64,000 nucleotides of DNA, from NCBI GenBank assembly GCA_017991835.1, contig JAGOPY010000002.1, positions 62,001 to 126,000 of the forward strand, written 5' to 3'. Below the pieces are notes generated by a model. That model saw only the letters and a program-made list of their open reading frames with translations, was not told the origin of the DNA and did no database searches. Origin of the DNA: Bacteroidales bacterium (GTDB taxonomy: Bacteria; Bacteroidota; Bacteroidia; Bacteroidales; JAGOPY01). Within the stretch, counting starts at the first letter, position 1. Each line of letters begins with the position of its first letter. Positions 20,747-30,606 of this stretch are shown here, one piece after another. The position numbers and the translations under genes were made by a program.

Positions 20747-22066
20747 ATGTCCACCCGGGCTTACATTATTTCTATCACGATAATCGGCGTCTTTTTTTTT
20801 ATTTTCGGGTTTGTCACCTGGCTCAACGGGATCCTGATCCCGTATCTCAAAATCGCCTGTGAAATATCTGATTTTCAGTCGCTCTTTGTGGCTTTTGCTT
20901 TCTACATCTCTTACACCGTAATGGCCTTACCCTCGTCATGGATGTTGAAAAAGACAGGCTTTAAAAATGGAATGAGTTTAGGCCTTGCGGTCATGGCAGC
21001 AGGGAGCCTTTTATTCATACCAGCGGCCATATCGCGTTCTTTCCCAATGTTTCTTACGGGGCTTTTCGTCATGGGAACGGGCCTGGCTATCCTGCAAACG
21101 GCTTCCAATCCGTACATTACGATCATCGGGCCCCGGGAAACAGCCGCACGCCGCATCAGTATCATGGGGATCTGTAACAAGCTCGCAGGGGCCATAGCTC
21201 CCCTGATCCTGGCCTATTTTATTTTCAGCGACGGCGATGCTTTCATCAAAAGCCTTGAAGGAATGGATAGCACAGCTAAGGCTGCGGCCCTGGATAACCT
21301 GGCAGGAAGAGTCATCGAGCCGTATGCCGTAATGGCGGCTATTCTTCTTCTGCTCGGGTTATTGATCCGTTTTGCCCCTTTGCCAAAGGTCGAAACCGAA
21401 GAAGAAAGCCCGGAAGAACTTTCGGCTATAGCCGGCAAAACCAATATCTTACAATTTCCTCACCTGGTACTCGGAGCTATCGCCCTCTTCTTTTATGTTG
21501 GAATCGAAGTCGTTGCGGGCGATACGATTATACGTTACGGCATGTCGCTCGGAGTACCCATCGAATCGGCCAAATATTACACCTCCCTGGTGCTCATCGC
21601 TATGGTTATCGGTTATATCATCGGGATAATCCTGATCCCGAAGATTCTTTCACAAAAAAACCTGCTGGCTATCAGTGCAGTTACCGGCATCGTCTTCTCG
21701 GCCCTGGCCATCTTTGTCCCTGCATCCGCCACCATGCAGTTCCCGTTTTTCGACCTGGTAACCCTGCAAAGTATCGACATCCGGCTGCCTTATACGGTAT
21801 TGTTCGTGGCGCTGCTGGGTATCTCCAATGCGATCGTATGGCCTGCCATCTGGCCCCTGGCCATTCACGGGCTCGGACGGTTTATCAAGACCGGCTCGGC
21901 TATCCTGATCATGAGCATTGCCGGCGGGGCGCTCCTGCCTCTGCTCTGGGGTTACCTTTCGGATGTTTGGTCGGCCCAGCAAGCCTATTGGATCGGGATT
22001 CCATGCTATCTGTTCATCCTGTATTTCGCCGTTTCAGGGCATAAGGTGGGCAGGAAAGAGGTGTAA
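20747..22066 (+). CDS. Sugar MFS transporter (FHS family, FucP/NagP-like)
   Basis: A 439-residue major facilitator permease with about 12 membrane segments, of the FHS (fucose-glucose-galactose-H+ symporter) type. The N-terminal GFVTWLNGILIPYLK and the later ASNPYIT and NAIVWPAIWPLA motifs are characteristic. It imports a hexose or amino sugar by proton symport. The following genes encode a sugar nucleotidyltransferase and a sugar 1-kinase, so N-acetylhexosamine (GlcNAc or GalNAc, as in NagP) is the best guess for the substrate. Fucose, glucose or galactose cannot be excluded. Confidence 0.88.
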   Translation: MSTRAYIISITIIGVFFFIFGFVTWLNGILIPYLKIACEISDFQSLFVAFAFYISYTVMALPSSWMLKKTGFKNGMSLGLAVMAAGSLLFIPAAISRSFPMFLTGLFVMGTGLAILQTASNPYITIIGPRETAARRISIMGICNKLAGAIAPLILAYFIFSDGDAFIKSLEGMDSTAKAAALDNLAGRVIEPYAVMAAILLLLGLLIRFAPLPKVETEEESPEELSAIAGKTNILQFPHLVLGAIALFFYVGIEVVAGDTIIRYGMSLGVPIESAKYYTSLVLIAMVIGYIIGIILIPKILSQKNLLAISAVTGIVFSALAIFVPASATMQFPFFDLVTLQSIDIRLPYTVLFVALLGISNAIVWPAIWPLAIHGLGRFIKTGSAILIMSIAGGALLPLLWGYLSDVWSAQQAYWIGIPCYLFILYFAVSGHKVGRKEV

Positions 22067-22098
22067 GGGGTGGAATATTGAATTTGGAATTTTTATAT

Positions 22099-23010
22099 AT
22101 GGAACCAACCTTATTAATATTAGCAGCCGGTATCGGAAGCCGGTTTGGCGGACTTAAGCAGGCATCCGGCGCAGGGCCGTCAGGAGAAGCGATTCTCGAC
22201 TATTCAATATATGATGCCGTGAGAGCCGGATTTAAAAAAGTAGTCTTTGTAATCCGCCGTGATATCTACGATGATATGAAAAAGATCTTTTTCGATCAGT
22301 GGACTCACAAAATTGAAATAGATTATGTTTTCCAGGAACTGAATGATCTGCCGGGAGGCTACACGGCCCCGCCTGACCGCGTAAAGCCCTGGGGTACAGG
22401 ACATGCCATCTGGGTGGCCAGGGAAAAGATCGGCGAACCGTTCTGCATGATCAATGCCGATGATTTTTATGGAAGGAAATCTTTCGAACTCGCCGCCGGT
22501 TTTCTCAGGAATATGGATAACCTCATCCACAGCCGTTATGCTCTTATCGGTTATATCCTGAAAAATACCCTCTCGGAACACGGTTTTGTTTCCCGTGCCG
22601 AATGTGAAACAGATGAGACAGGAAAGCTCACCGCGATAACGGAACGGCTTAAAATAATGAGGGAAGGAGAATCGGTCATTTTCAGCGATGAATCGGGTGT
22701 AGTAATGAATATCAGTGAGAACGCTGTCGTTTCGATGAATATGTGGGGATTTATGCCTTCGCTTTTCCGTTACCTGGAAGAAGACCTCATCCGGTTCCTT
22801 CAGGAAAATTCAACCAGCGCCAAAGCTGAATTTCTGCTTCCCAATGTCATCGACAGGCTAATCAAATCGGGTGAAGTGGACATTCCTGTCATGCAAACCG
22901 ATTCGAAATGGTTCGGGATCACATACAAAGAGGATCTCGAAATGGTTAAAGGTAAGTTGCAAAAGCTGGTAGAAAGCGGAAGCTATCCTTCGCCAATCTG
23001 GATATTCTGA
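22099..23010 (+). CDS. Sugar-1-phosphate nucleotidyltransferase
   Basis: A 303-residue nucleotidyltransferase with the phosphate-binding signature LAAGIGSRFGGLKQ at residues 8-20 and the metal-binding INADDFYG segment. It should convert a sugar 1-phosphate and NTP to an NDP-sugar. The Met at 22099 was chosen because the motif then begins at the expected distance; the earlier Met at 22078 adds an unlikely segment. It lies 32 bp after the transporter gene and 15 bp before a NahK-like kinase gene. Transport, 1-phosphorylation and activation therefore form one path, probably to a UDP-N-acetylhexosamine. Confidence 0.85.
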   Translation: MEPTLLILAAGIGSRFGGLKQASGAGPSGEAILDYSIYDAVRAGFKKVVFVIRRDIYDDMKKIFFDQWTHKIEIDYVFQELNDLPGGYTAPPDRVKPWGTGHAIWVAREKIGEPFCMINADDFYGRKSFELAAGFLRNMDNLIHSRYALIGYILKNTLSEHGFVSRAECETDETGKLTAITERLKIMREGESVIFSDESGVVMNISENAVVSMNMWGFMPSLFRYLEEDLIRFLQENSTSAKAEFLLPNVIDRLIKSGEVDIPVMQTDSKWFGITYKEDLEMVKGKLQKLVESGSYPSPIWIF

Positions 23011-23025
23011 GGAGCCGCGATACGG

Positions 23026-24075
23026 ATGAGCAACCCTTTATACAATATTGCAGGTCTATTCAATATTTCTTCCCCAGCCATATCGATAGTCCGATACGGA
23101 GAAGGGCATATCCATGATACTTACCTGGTCACCACTGGATCCAGCCAGCCCGATTATATTCTTCAAAAGATCAATCATAAGATCTTCAGGGATATTCCCG
23201 GGATGATGCGGAATATCAAAGAAGTCACGGATTATCTCCGGTTCAAAAACACCGGAAAAAGCAGTACTTTTTCAACACCCGAACTGGTTTATACCCATGA
23301 AGGTCAGCCGTTCCTGGAGCTGGATGAGGAAAATTTCTGGAGGATGTATGTTTATATCCCGGATACGGTAACTTATCAGAAAATGGAGGATCCCGCTTTA
23401 GGATTTGAGGCCGGTAAAGCCATCGGACGTTTCCAGGCAGGTCTCGCCGGTTTGCCGGTACCATTGGTGGAAACCATCCCCGGTTTTCATGATATCTTCC
23501 TCCGGATAGAGCAGTATTACTCGGCCAGGGAAAATGATCCGTTATCCCGCAAGGGAAAAATAATGGATACTATTGATTTTGCTGAAAAACGATTTGATAC
23601 GGCAAAGAATTACCTGCTGCAACTAAGAGAAAAGGGGGTTATCCGGGCAACCCATAATGACACCAAACTGAACAACATCCTGTTCAGCCGTCAGAATGAA
23701 GCGCTGTGCCTGATAGATCTCGATACGGTAATGCCGGGATATGTCCATTTTGACTTTGGCGACGCTTTGCGGACCATGGCCAATACAGCCCTGGAAGATG
23801 AACCCGACCTGAAACGGGTTAGATTCAATGAAAAAGTTTATCAGTCGGTGACAAAGGGGTTCCTGGCTGAAGCAGGGCCAATGCTGAATGAGGCTGAAAA
23901 AGAATTATTGCCGTATGCTCCTGTATACATGACGTTTATCATCGGTCTCCGGTTCCTCGCTGATTATCTGAACGGGGATACCTATTTCCGGATTCACCAC
24001 CCGGATCATAATCTGGACCGTGCCAGGGTACAGTTTAAACTGGTTCAGGAGATAGAGCAATTTTTGAAAGCCTGA
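23026..24075 (+). CDS. Aminoglycoside-phosphotransferase-fold sugar kinase (NahK-like)
   Basis: A 349-residue APH-fold kinase. The catalytic Brenner motif is [10 protein letters not shown] with His210 and Asp212, and [11 protein letters not shown] supplies the metal-binding Asp. Bifidobacterial NahK, with the same fold, makes N-acetylhexosamine 1-phosphate without deacetylation. The adjacent nucleotidyltransferase gene supports this role over antibiotic resistance. The 3' end overlaps the convergent copper ATPase gene by about 40 bp, so antisense interference between the two transcripts is possible. Confidence 0.8.
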   Translation: MSNPLYNIAGLFNISSPAISIVRYGEGHIHDTYLVTTGSSQPDYILQKINHKIFRDIPGMMRNIKEVTDYLRFKNTGKSSTFSTPELVYTHEGQPFLELDEENFWRMYVYIPDTVTYQKMEDPALGFEAGKAIGRFQAGLAGLPVPLVETIPGFHDIFLRIEQYYSARENDPLSRKGKIMDTIDFAEKRFDTAKNYLLQLREKGVIRATHNDTKLNNILFSRQNEALCLIDLDTVMPGYVHFDFGDALRTMANTALEDEPDLKRVRFNEKVYQSVTKGFLAEAGPMLNEAEKELLPYAPVYMTFIIGLRFLADYLNGDTYFRIHHPDHNLDRARVQFKLVQEIEQFLKA

Positions 24076-26266
24076 GGCTGTTACTCACAACGGTCACCGA
24101 GCTGAATGCCATGGCCGCCCCGGCAATCATCGGATCGAGGAGCAGCCCGGTAAATGGGAAAAGAATACCTGCTGCAACGGGAATCCCGATAATATTGTAG
24201 AAGAAAGCCCAGAAAAGGTTTTGACGGATGATCCGCATGGTTTTCCCCGAAAGGACGATAGCTTCGGCTATCTTCATCAGGTTGCCTTTCAGCAGCGTAA
24301 TCTCTGCTGTTTCCATCGCCACATCGGTCCCGGTACCCATGGCAATCCCTACGTCGGCCTGGGCCAGGGCAGGAGCATCATTAATGCCGTCGCCGGTCAT
24401 GGCCACTTTCAGTCCTCGCGATTGCAGCTCTTTTACATAGTCGAGCTTTCCTTCGGGTGTGACTTGTGCCCTGTAATGCATGATCCCGGCGGCCCGGGCA
24501 ACTCTTTCCGCCGATCCCGGATGGTCGCCTGTGATCATGTGGACCTCCTTGCCGGCATCCTGCAACGCTTTGATGGCCACCACCGAATCGGGCCTTACCG
24601 GATCATTCACGCCGACCGCGCATATTGCTTTACCTTCGATTGCTATGTAATTCACCGTTATCCCTTCGCCGGTCCATAGATTGATTCTGTCCGTAACATG
24701 ACCAGGGATAGGGATATCTTCACTGTCCATCAGCTTCCGGTTCCCCAGCAGGCATTGTTTTCCGTTTGATTTTGCCATAATTCCCTTACCGGGGATGTTC
24801 ATGAAATCCTCCAGTGGGGCTTCTTTTACACCTTCTTCTGCCAGCTGGTGTGCGATAGCCCGGGCGACAGGATGCTCCGACATCTTCTCGGCTGCCAGGA
24901 TCACCTCCTTGGTTCCTTCTTTGTCGACCTCTTCATTTACCCAGATCCAGCCTGTAATCTTCGCTTGGCCTTCCGTAACGGTGCCTGTTTTATCCAGCAC
25001 GACCACGTCGAGCCGGTTTGCGATCTCGAGGCTCCGGGCGTCTTTGATCAAAATGCCCGATTCGGCTCCGCGGCCTATCCCGACCATGATGGCAGTAGGA
25101 GTTGCCAGACCCAGCGCGCACGGGCAGGAAATGATCAGAACAGTGATAGATGTAATGAAAGCATAGGTCAGCGAGGGCTCAGGCCCGAAGAACCACCAGA
25201 TGACGAAAGTGATGATAGAGATTGCCAGCACAACCGGTACAAATACCGCGGCGATCCTGTCGGCCAGCTTCTGTACCGGCGCTTTGCTCCCCTGTGCCTC
25301 CCTCACTTTGCGAATGATCCGTGCCAGCATCATCTCTTCGCCCACCTTTCGGGCAACCATCCGGAATGCCCCCGAATTATTTATCGTGGCGCCTATGACC
25401 GTATCGCCCGCCTTTTTTTTCACCGGTACCGGTTCGCCGGTGATCATGCTCTCATCCACCGTTGAATTCCCGGATACCACTTCTCCGTCGACCGGAATTT
25501 TATCCCCTGGTCTGACCAGGATCAGATCACCAGGAATCACCTGATCGACGGGAATTTCCGATTCAACTCCTTCCCGGATCACCACGGCCGACTTGACGGC
25601 CAGGCCCATCAGTTTGCGGATGGCTCCCGATGTGCGGAATTTAGCTCTTTCTTCGAAATATCTTCCCAGCAAAATGAGGGTGATAATGACGGCAGCCGCT
25701 TCGTAATACACATGCGCCTCCAGGCCGCGGCTGGCAAGGTAATCGGGAAAGAACGTGTTAAAAGCACTGAAAATAAATGCCGTACCGGTACCGATGGCTA
25801 CCAGCGTGTCCATATTGGCGGTCAATTGAATGGCCCTTTTAAAGGCATGGATAAAGAACTCCCTGCCAAACCAGGCGACAACCGGCAATGTCAATACAAA
25901 AAGCAATATATGAAACCGGTCGTGGGCGTGAAATGCCATCGAAACAACGACAACCGGCAGCGATAAAACGGCTGATCCGATGGTCCTGTTCCGTATATTC
26001 TTTAACCTGGATTTCTCATCGGCGGCAATCATTTCGGCATCGCCGGCCGGATCGGGAGCCAGGTCATATCCAGAGGCCAGCAATGTTTTTTTCAGCTTTT
26101 CAAATCCGGTGGTTCGCTCGTCGTATGTTACGGCAACAGTATTCGCAGCGAAATTCACATTTGCCCTTTTGACACCACTGGCACTGGAGAGGGCGCTTTC
26201 TACGCTGGTTGCGCATGCCGTACACGACATGCCTTCCACTTTGAATATTTCAGTTTTAACCGTCAA
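24035..26266 (-). CDS. copA: Copper-translocating P1B-type ATPase
   Basis: A 743-residue heavy-metal P-type ATPase. One N-terminal HMA domain has GMSCTAC (Cys15, Cys18). The membrane metal site is CPC at residues 381-383, the phosphorylated Asp425 lies in DKTGT, followed by [10 protein letters not shown] and GDGINDAP. The C-terminal [15 protein letters not shown] is typical of Cu(+) exporters. The start is a TTG two bases after the stop codon of the small HMA gene, so translational coupling is likely. Together they form a copper detoxification pair. No CopY or CueR regulator is nearby. Silver export is also possible. Confidence 0.93.
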   Translation of the reverse strand: MTVKTEIFKVEGMSCTACATSVESALSSASGVKRANVNFAANTVAVTYDERTTGFEKLKKTLLASGYDLAPDPAGDAEMIAADEKSRLKNIRNRTIGSAVLSLPVVVVSMAFHAHDRFHILLFVLTLPVVAWFGREFFIHAFKRAIQLTANMDTLVAIGTGTAFIFSAFNTFFPDYLASRGLEAHVYYEAAAVIITLILLGRYFEERAKFRTSGAIRKLMGLAVKSAVVIREGVESEIPVDQVIPGDLILVRPGDKIPVDGEVVSGNSTVDESMITGEPVPVKKKAGDTVIGATINNSGAFRMVARKVGEEMMLARIIRKVREAQGSKAPVQKLADRIAAVFVPVVLAISIITFVIWWFFGPEPSLTYAFITSITVLIISCPCALGLATPTAIMVGIGRGAESGILIKDARSLEIANRLDVVVLDKTGTVTEGQAKITGWIWVNEEVDKEGTKEVILAAEKMSEHPVARAIAHQLAEEGVKEAPLEDFMNIPGKGIMAKSNGKQCLLGNRKLMDSEDIPIPGHVTDRINLWTGEGITVNYIAIEGKAICAVGVNDPVRPDSVVAIKALQDAGKEVHMITGDHPGSAERVARAAGIMHYRAQVTPEGKLDYVKELQSRGLKVAMTGDGINDAPALAQADVGIAMGTGTDVAMETAEITLLKGNLMKIAEAIVLSGKTMRIIRQNLFWAFFYNIIGIPVAAGILFPFTGLLLDPMIAGAAMAFSSVTVVSNSLRLSKIALSPEPV

Positions 26267-26268
26267 TT

Positions 26269-26478
26269 TCAGATTAATTCAGATTTGTAACCGGCATTTT
26301 TCAACGCTTCCATGATCCGGCCGGCATCCGGATTATCCCCTTCAACGGTCAGTATCCGGTCGGGAGAATTCAAATCCACCTTCCAGGATTTTATGTCACT
26401 TATTGTATCAAGTCCGGGTGTTACAGCTTTGATGCAGCCGTTACATTTAATTGTTGTTTTGAACTTCAATATGGCCAT
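26269..26478 (-). CDS. Small HMA-domain metallochaperone (CopZ-like)
   Basis: A 69-residue single heavy-metal-associated domain with CNGC at residues 13-16 in place of the usual MxCxxC. It probably carries Cu(+) to the ATPase encoded 2 bp downstream. The Met before CxxC is replaced (IKCNGC), a variation seen among chaperone-like HMA proteins. Confidence 0.85.
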   Translation of the reverse strand: MAILKFKTTIKCNGCIKAVTPGLDTISDIKSWKVDLNSPDRILTVEGDNPDAGRIMEALKNAGYKSELI

Positions 26479-27307
26479 ATTATCCGTTTTTAATATGCTA
26501 AATTAACGATTAATGACCTGGTTTTGTTTTGCGAAAAGTTATCCGGTTCGGGTTAATGTTAATATTGGCAGGATGTTGATCATAACACGATATCAGTAAA
26601 TTGGTAACTGCTGATTATTGTTTTGTGATTGATTTATGGCTTTTTACTGACTAAATTTGGTCAACCAGCAATAAATCCATTGACTGATAACATCCATAAA
26701 AAATCCGATAAAAGGGATAATGTGAACGGATTTGAGGAAATCCTTCACGGAAGTACTTTCATCTATGGTTTTGCCACCGTGACCAGTTCTTTTCAAAAGC
26801 TGGCCGGCGATTTCTCCGCGGCCAGTTACGGGTTAATGAACAGGAACTCGCTTCTATTTTCCTCCTTCATTTTTTTTGGTTGCATGAAAGAATGCACTGC
26901 TTCCTCTTCCGGGGAAATCATTCATGGCGCCCCGGCAGGTTATCCCTTCTTTTTCAGAATACCTTAATGTCAAACTAAAAGAATAATAATGAAAACATCT
27001 TACACTGACGACACTTCCTGAAAAAGTTACTGCCTGACAGCCAGAAGGTAAAAAGAATCCCCGGGTTGCAATCCGGGGAATCGTGAAGAAGCATTTCCAT
27101 GCAAGGCTTGCCACCGTGAAAACATGAAGATGTTCCGGCATTAAATATACAACATTTTATCTTGTTTTGTCAAGAGTTGTATAGCTTTTTCTTTCCCGGG
27201 GATTCATCACCTTCTATTCTTGTCCAAACAGAAAATCCGGCCTGAAGCGGATGCACAGCTTACCGGACAAATTATCTCAAAATTTAAAAACCAAATCAAT
27301 TAAGATT
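26479..27307. other. Long intergenic region upstream of susC
   Basis: About 830 bp without a supportable gene. It holds two small hairpins (TGCATgaaagaATGCA near 26880, and TCCCCGG/CCGGGGA near 27056-27080) and no T-tract terminator. The words GCCACCGTGA occur near 26774 and again near 27110. A weak promoter candidate for susC is TTG at 27162 with TAGCTTTT at 27182-27189, leaving a leader of about 110 nt. Short ORFs on both strands look unlike proteins. Confidence 0.4.
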
Positions 27308-30300
27308 ATGAAGAAGCGAATCTTTTTACTCTTTCTGCTTGCGGTGACAGCCGTTTCCCTGGTCAGCGCACAAGGCAGGGTCATCACCGGGAATGTTACC
27401 GAAGCGGATGGGAATCCGATACCCGGGGTTACCGTTTATGAAAAAGGGACGACAAACGGGACCATAACCGATATGAACGGGAAATACCAGTTGACAGTAC
27501 CTGCAAATGCTACTACATTGATCTTCAGCTTTGTCGGCATGCAGACGCAGGAGATCGAAATCGGCGGCCGGGCCATGATCGACGTGATCATGGAATCATC
27601 AACCGTTTCACTGGGAGAGGTGGTAGTGACAGCCATCGGCATCTCCCGAGACAAGAAAGCGCTGGGATATGCCGTACAGGAAGTCAGCGGCCAGAGTGTT
27701 TCCGATTCCCGGAACACGAATGTCATCAACTCGCTGAGCGGCAAGGTCGCCGGCGTCACCGTTACCAGTTCTTCCGGCATGGCAGGGGCATCCACCTTCA
27801 TCACGATGAGGGGTTTCAACTCCATCACGCAGGAAAACCAGCCTCTTTTTGTGATCGACGGTGTTCCGGTCGACAATTCGATGGATTACTCGGGAAATCC
27901 TGATGATGGGATCAACAACCTGGGGAAGGGGGTCGGATATTCTAACCGCATGATCGACCTGAACCCCGACGATATCCAGAATGTTTCGGTACTCAAAGGT
28001 GGGGCTGCAACAGCGCTTTACGGCCTGCGCGCGGCAAACGGCGTCGTTCTGATCACAACAAAAAGCGGTAAAGTCAAAGGCGACTCTAAAGTGAATGTCT
28101 CATTTAATTCTTCGGTCAGTTTCGACCAGGTCAACAAATTACCCGGATTGCAGAATTCCTATGCGCAAGGGCGCTACGGCGAATGGCTGGGGCCGGAGAC
28201 CTTTAACCGGTATTCATGGGGGCCTAAGTATGATACCCTCTACTGGGATAACAATATTCAGGACGACGGGGTAACGCCGTATGACGAACCGTATATGTTC
28301 GATAAAAACGGCCGGATTGTCGGCGCAAGTGCGGCTAATGCCATGCAAAAGGCCACGCCGTACGACAACCTGGGTACCTTCTTCCAGACAGGGGTGTCTG
28401 TCAATAATTCTCTCAGTATGGCAGGTGGAAATGATGCAGCATCATATTACCTGTCATTTTCCCACTCCAAAACGGAAGGAATTATACCGAACAACACCTA
28501 TCAGAAATATACTTTAAAAATGTCGGGCGACACGAAGCTGGGCCGGCTGTTCACTGTATCGGGTTCTGCAAATTACATGAAATCAGGGGGTAACAGGATC
28601 CAGCAAGCGTCCAACCTGTCGGGTGTGATGCTGGGCCTTCTCCGGACACCGGCATCATTTGATAATTCGAACGGCTTATCCGATCCGGTCAATAATCCGG
28701 AGGCCTATTTGTTCCCCGATGGTTCGCAGCGCAGCTTCCGCTGGGGGATTTATGACAATCCCTACTGGACGGTGAACCGAAATGAATTCAACGATGATGT
28801 CAATCGAATTATCAGCCAGGCAACCGTAACCTGTGCACCAACTTCCTGGTTGAATATCACTTACAGGTTGGGTAACGATTTCTATATCGACCGCCGGAAA
28901 GGAACCCTGGCGATCAATTCAGCCGAACAACCGACCGGGCAGATCCTGGAAGATCATCATACCAACTGGGACTTCAATTCCGATCTCATCTTCAACTTCA
29001 AAAAGGATATCAAGGATATCTCATTGAATTTCAATGTCGGACATAACATCTTCCAGCATTATCACCAGCAGATTTATGTTCAGGGAGATAACCTGACGAT
29101 CCCCGATTACTATAATATGGCCAATGCCAGTTCGGTGATTACGCGCGAAACTATTACACAGAAAAGGACAGCCGCGTTTTATGGTGATTTCGGATTTGGA
29201 TACAAGAGCATGCTGTACCTTAACCTGACCGGTAGAAATGAATGGTCGACCACATTGCCGGAAAAGAAGAATTCATTCTTCTTCCCGTCGGCCAGCCTTG
29301 GTTTTGTGTTCACCGAACTGCCTGCGCTCAGGGATAACAAAGTGTTGTCGTTTGGTAAATTGCGCACCTCTTATGCCATTGTTGCCAACGATGCACCGGA
29401 ATACAGCACGGCAACTTATTTTATTTCGTCATACTGGATTGATGGATGGACCAATGGCATTTCGTTCCCGTTTGCCGGTCAGACCGGGTTTATGAACGAT
29501 GACCTGCTGGGAAATGAAGACCTGAAACCTGAAAGGATGAAATCGTTTGAAGCCGGCACAGAGCTCCGTTTCTTCGGCAACAGGCTGAATTTCGACCTGA
29601 CCTATTTCTATAATAAGAATGAAGACCTGATCATTGTCGTACCGCTGGCCGGAAGCTCAGGTTATACGGCACAAACGATGAATGCAGCCACCATGGAAAA
29701 CAAGGGCATTGAAGCAGTTCTTGGCGGCAGCCCGGTAAAAAACGACAAGTTGGAATGGACGCTGAATGTCAACTTTACAAAGATCAAGAATACGGTGCTT
29801 TCTCTGGCTGATGGCGTTGAAAGTGTCAACCTGGGCGGGTATACCGGGTCGGATATCCGTGCTGTTGCAGGAATGCCTTATGCAACGATCTATGGTACAC
29901 AATGGGTTAAGGATGATAACGGAAATGTTATTATTGATGACCGTGAAACCATTGGCGGAGAAGCCAACGACCACTACGGCTATCCTTTCCTGAGCGATGA
30001 GGAAGGGCCGCTGGGATCAGCACTGCCCGACTGGACCTGCGGAATCAGCAGCCTCCTGAATTACAAGGGAATCATGTTCTCATTCCTGTTTGATATCCGG
30101 ACCGGGGGATACATGTGGAACGGCACACGCGGAGCTCTTTATTCGTTCGGTATGCATGAAGACACCGAAGACCGCGGCAGCATGACCGTCTTCGACGGGA
30201 TTAAAGGCCATCCGGTGACCAATCCCGATGGAAGTGTTACCTATCAGACGTCCGGTGTAAACGATATTGAGGCGATCAAGGATGAAAACTGGTACAACGG

Positions 30301-30586
30301 CCTGGGTGGCGGTTTTGCCGGTCCGATTGAACCATTTATCGAAGAGTCGGGATGGGTCAGGCTGCGTGAAGTTTCACTGGCTTATACGTTTGATAAGATG
30401 CTGGAAGGTACATTCATCAAGTCGGCCACACTGGTCCTTACAGGTAAAAACCTGTGGCTCAGTACTCCTTACACCGGGATCGACCCGGAAAGCAGCACGT
30501 TCGGCGCCAGCAATGCCCAGGGCATCGATTATTTCAATACGCCCAACACGAGAAGCTATATCGTATCGTTAAAACTGAATTTTTAA
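27308..30586 (+). CDS. SusC/RagA-type TonB-linked outer membrane protein
   Basis: A 1092-residue TonB-dependent importer of the SusC family. A signal peptide (about residues 1-22) precedes a carboxypeptidase-like regulatory domain (VITGNVTEADGNPIPGVTV), then the plug (PLFVIDGVPVDNS and VLKGGAATALYG), then a 22-strand-type barrel ending SLKLNF. The Met at 27308 is used because it begins the signal peptide; the ORF extends upstream without coding character. With the SusD-like lipoprotein 20 bp downstream it should import a glycan or peptide oligomer. No hydrolase or regulator gene adjoins the pair, so the substrate cannot be read from context. Confidence 0.93.
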   Translation: MKKRIFLLFLLAVTAVSLVSAQGRVITGNVTEADGNPIPGVTVYEKGTTNGTITDMNGKYQLTVPANATTLIFSFVGMQTQEIEIGGRAMIDVIMESSTVSLGEVVVTAIGISRDKKALGYAVQEVSGQSVSDSRNTNVINSLSGKVAGVTVTSSSGMAGASTFITMRGFNSITQENQPLFVIDGVPVDNSMDYSGNPDDGINNLGKGVGYSNRMIDLNPDDIQNVSVLKGGAATALYGLRAANGVVLITTKSGKVKGDSKVNVSFNSSVSFDQVNKLPGLQNSYAQGRYGEWLGPETFNRYSWGPKYDTLYWDNNIQDDGVTPYDEPYMFDKNGRIVGASAANAMQKATPYDNLGTFFQTGVSVNNSLSMAGGNDAASYYLSFSHSKTEGIIPNNTYQKYTLKMSGDTKLGRLFTVSGSANYMKSGGNRIQQASNLSGVMLGLLRTPASFDNSNGLSDPVNNPEAYLFPDGSQRSFRWGIYDNPYWTVNRNEFNDDVNRIISQATVTCAPTSWLNITYRLGNDFYIDRRKGTLAINSAEQPTGQILEDHHTNWDFNSDLIFNFKKDIKDISLNFNVGHNIFQHYHQQIYVQGDNLTIPDYYNMANASSVITRETITQKRTAAFYGDFGFGYKSMLYLNLTGRNEWSTTLPEKKNSFFFPSASLGFVFTELPALRDNKVLSFGKLRTSYAIVANDAPEYSTATYFISSYWIDGWTNGISFPFAGQTGFMNDDLLGNEDLKPERMKSFEAGTELRFFGNRLNFDLTYFYNKNEDLIIVVPLAGSSGYTAQTMNAATMENKGIEAVLGGSPVKNDKLEWTLNVNFTKIKNTVLSLADGVESVNLGGYTGSDIRAVAGMPYATIYGTQWVKDDNGNVIIDDRETIGGEANDHYGYPFLSDEEGPLGSALPDWTCGISSLLNYKGIMFSFLFDIRTGGYMWNGTRGALYSFGMHEDTEDRGSMTVFDGIKGHPVTNPDGSVTYQTSGVNDIEAIKDENWYNGLGGGFAGPIEPFIEESGWVRLREVSLAYTFDKMLEGTFIKSATLVLTGKNLWLSTPYTGIDPESSTFGASNAQGIDYFNTPNTRSYIVSLKLNF

Positions 30587-30606
30587 TCTAAGAAAATTTA
30601 AATACC

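Noticed and set aside
23026..24075. Aminoglycoside phosphotransferase (resistance) reading
   Set aside because: Same fold, but it follows a sugar transporter and a sugar nucleotidyltransferase gene, which points to a sugar 1-kinase.
26629..27141. Two short ORFs on opposite strands in the susC upstream region
   Set aside because: Composition is unlike proteins, they overlap one another, and no start context or family pattern is present.
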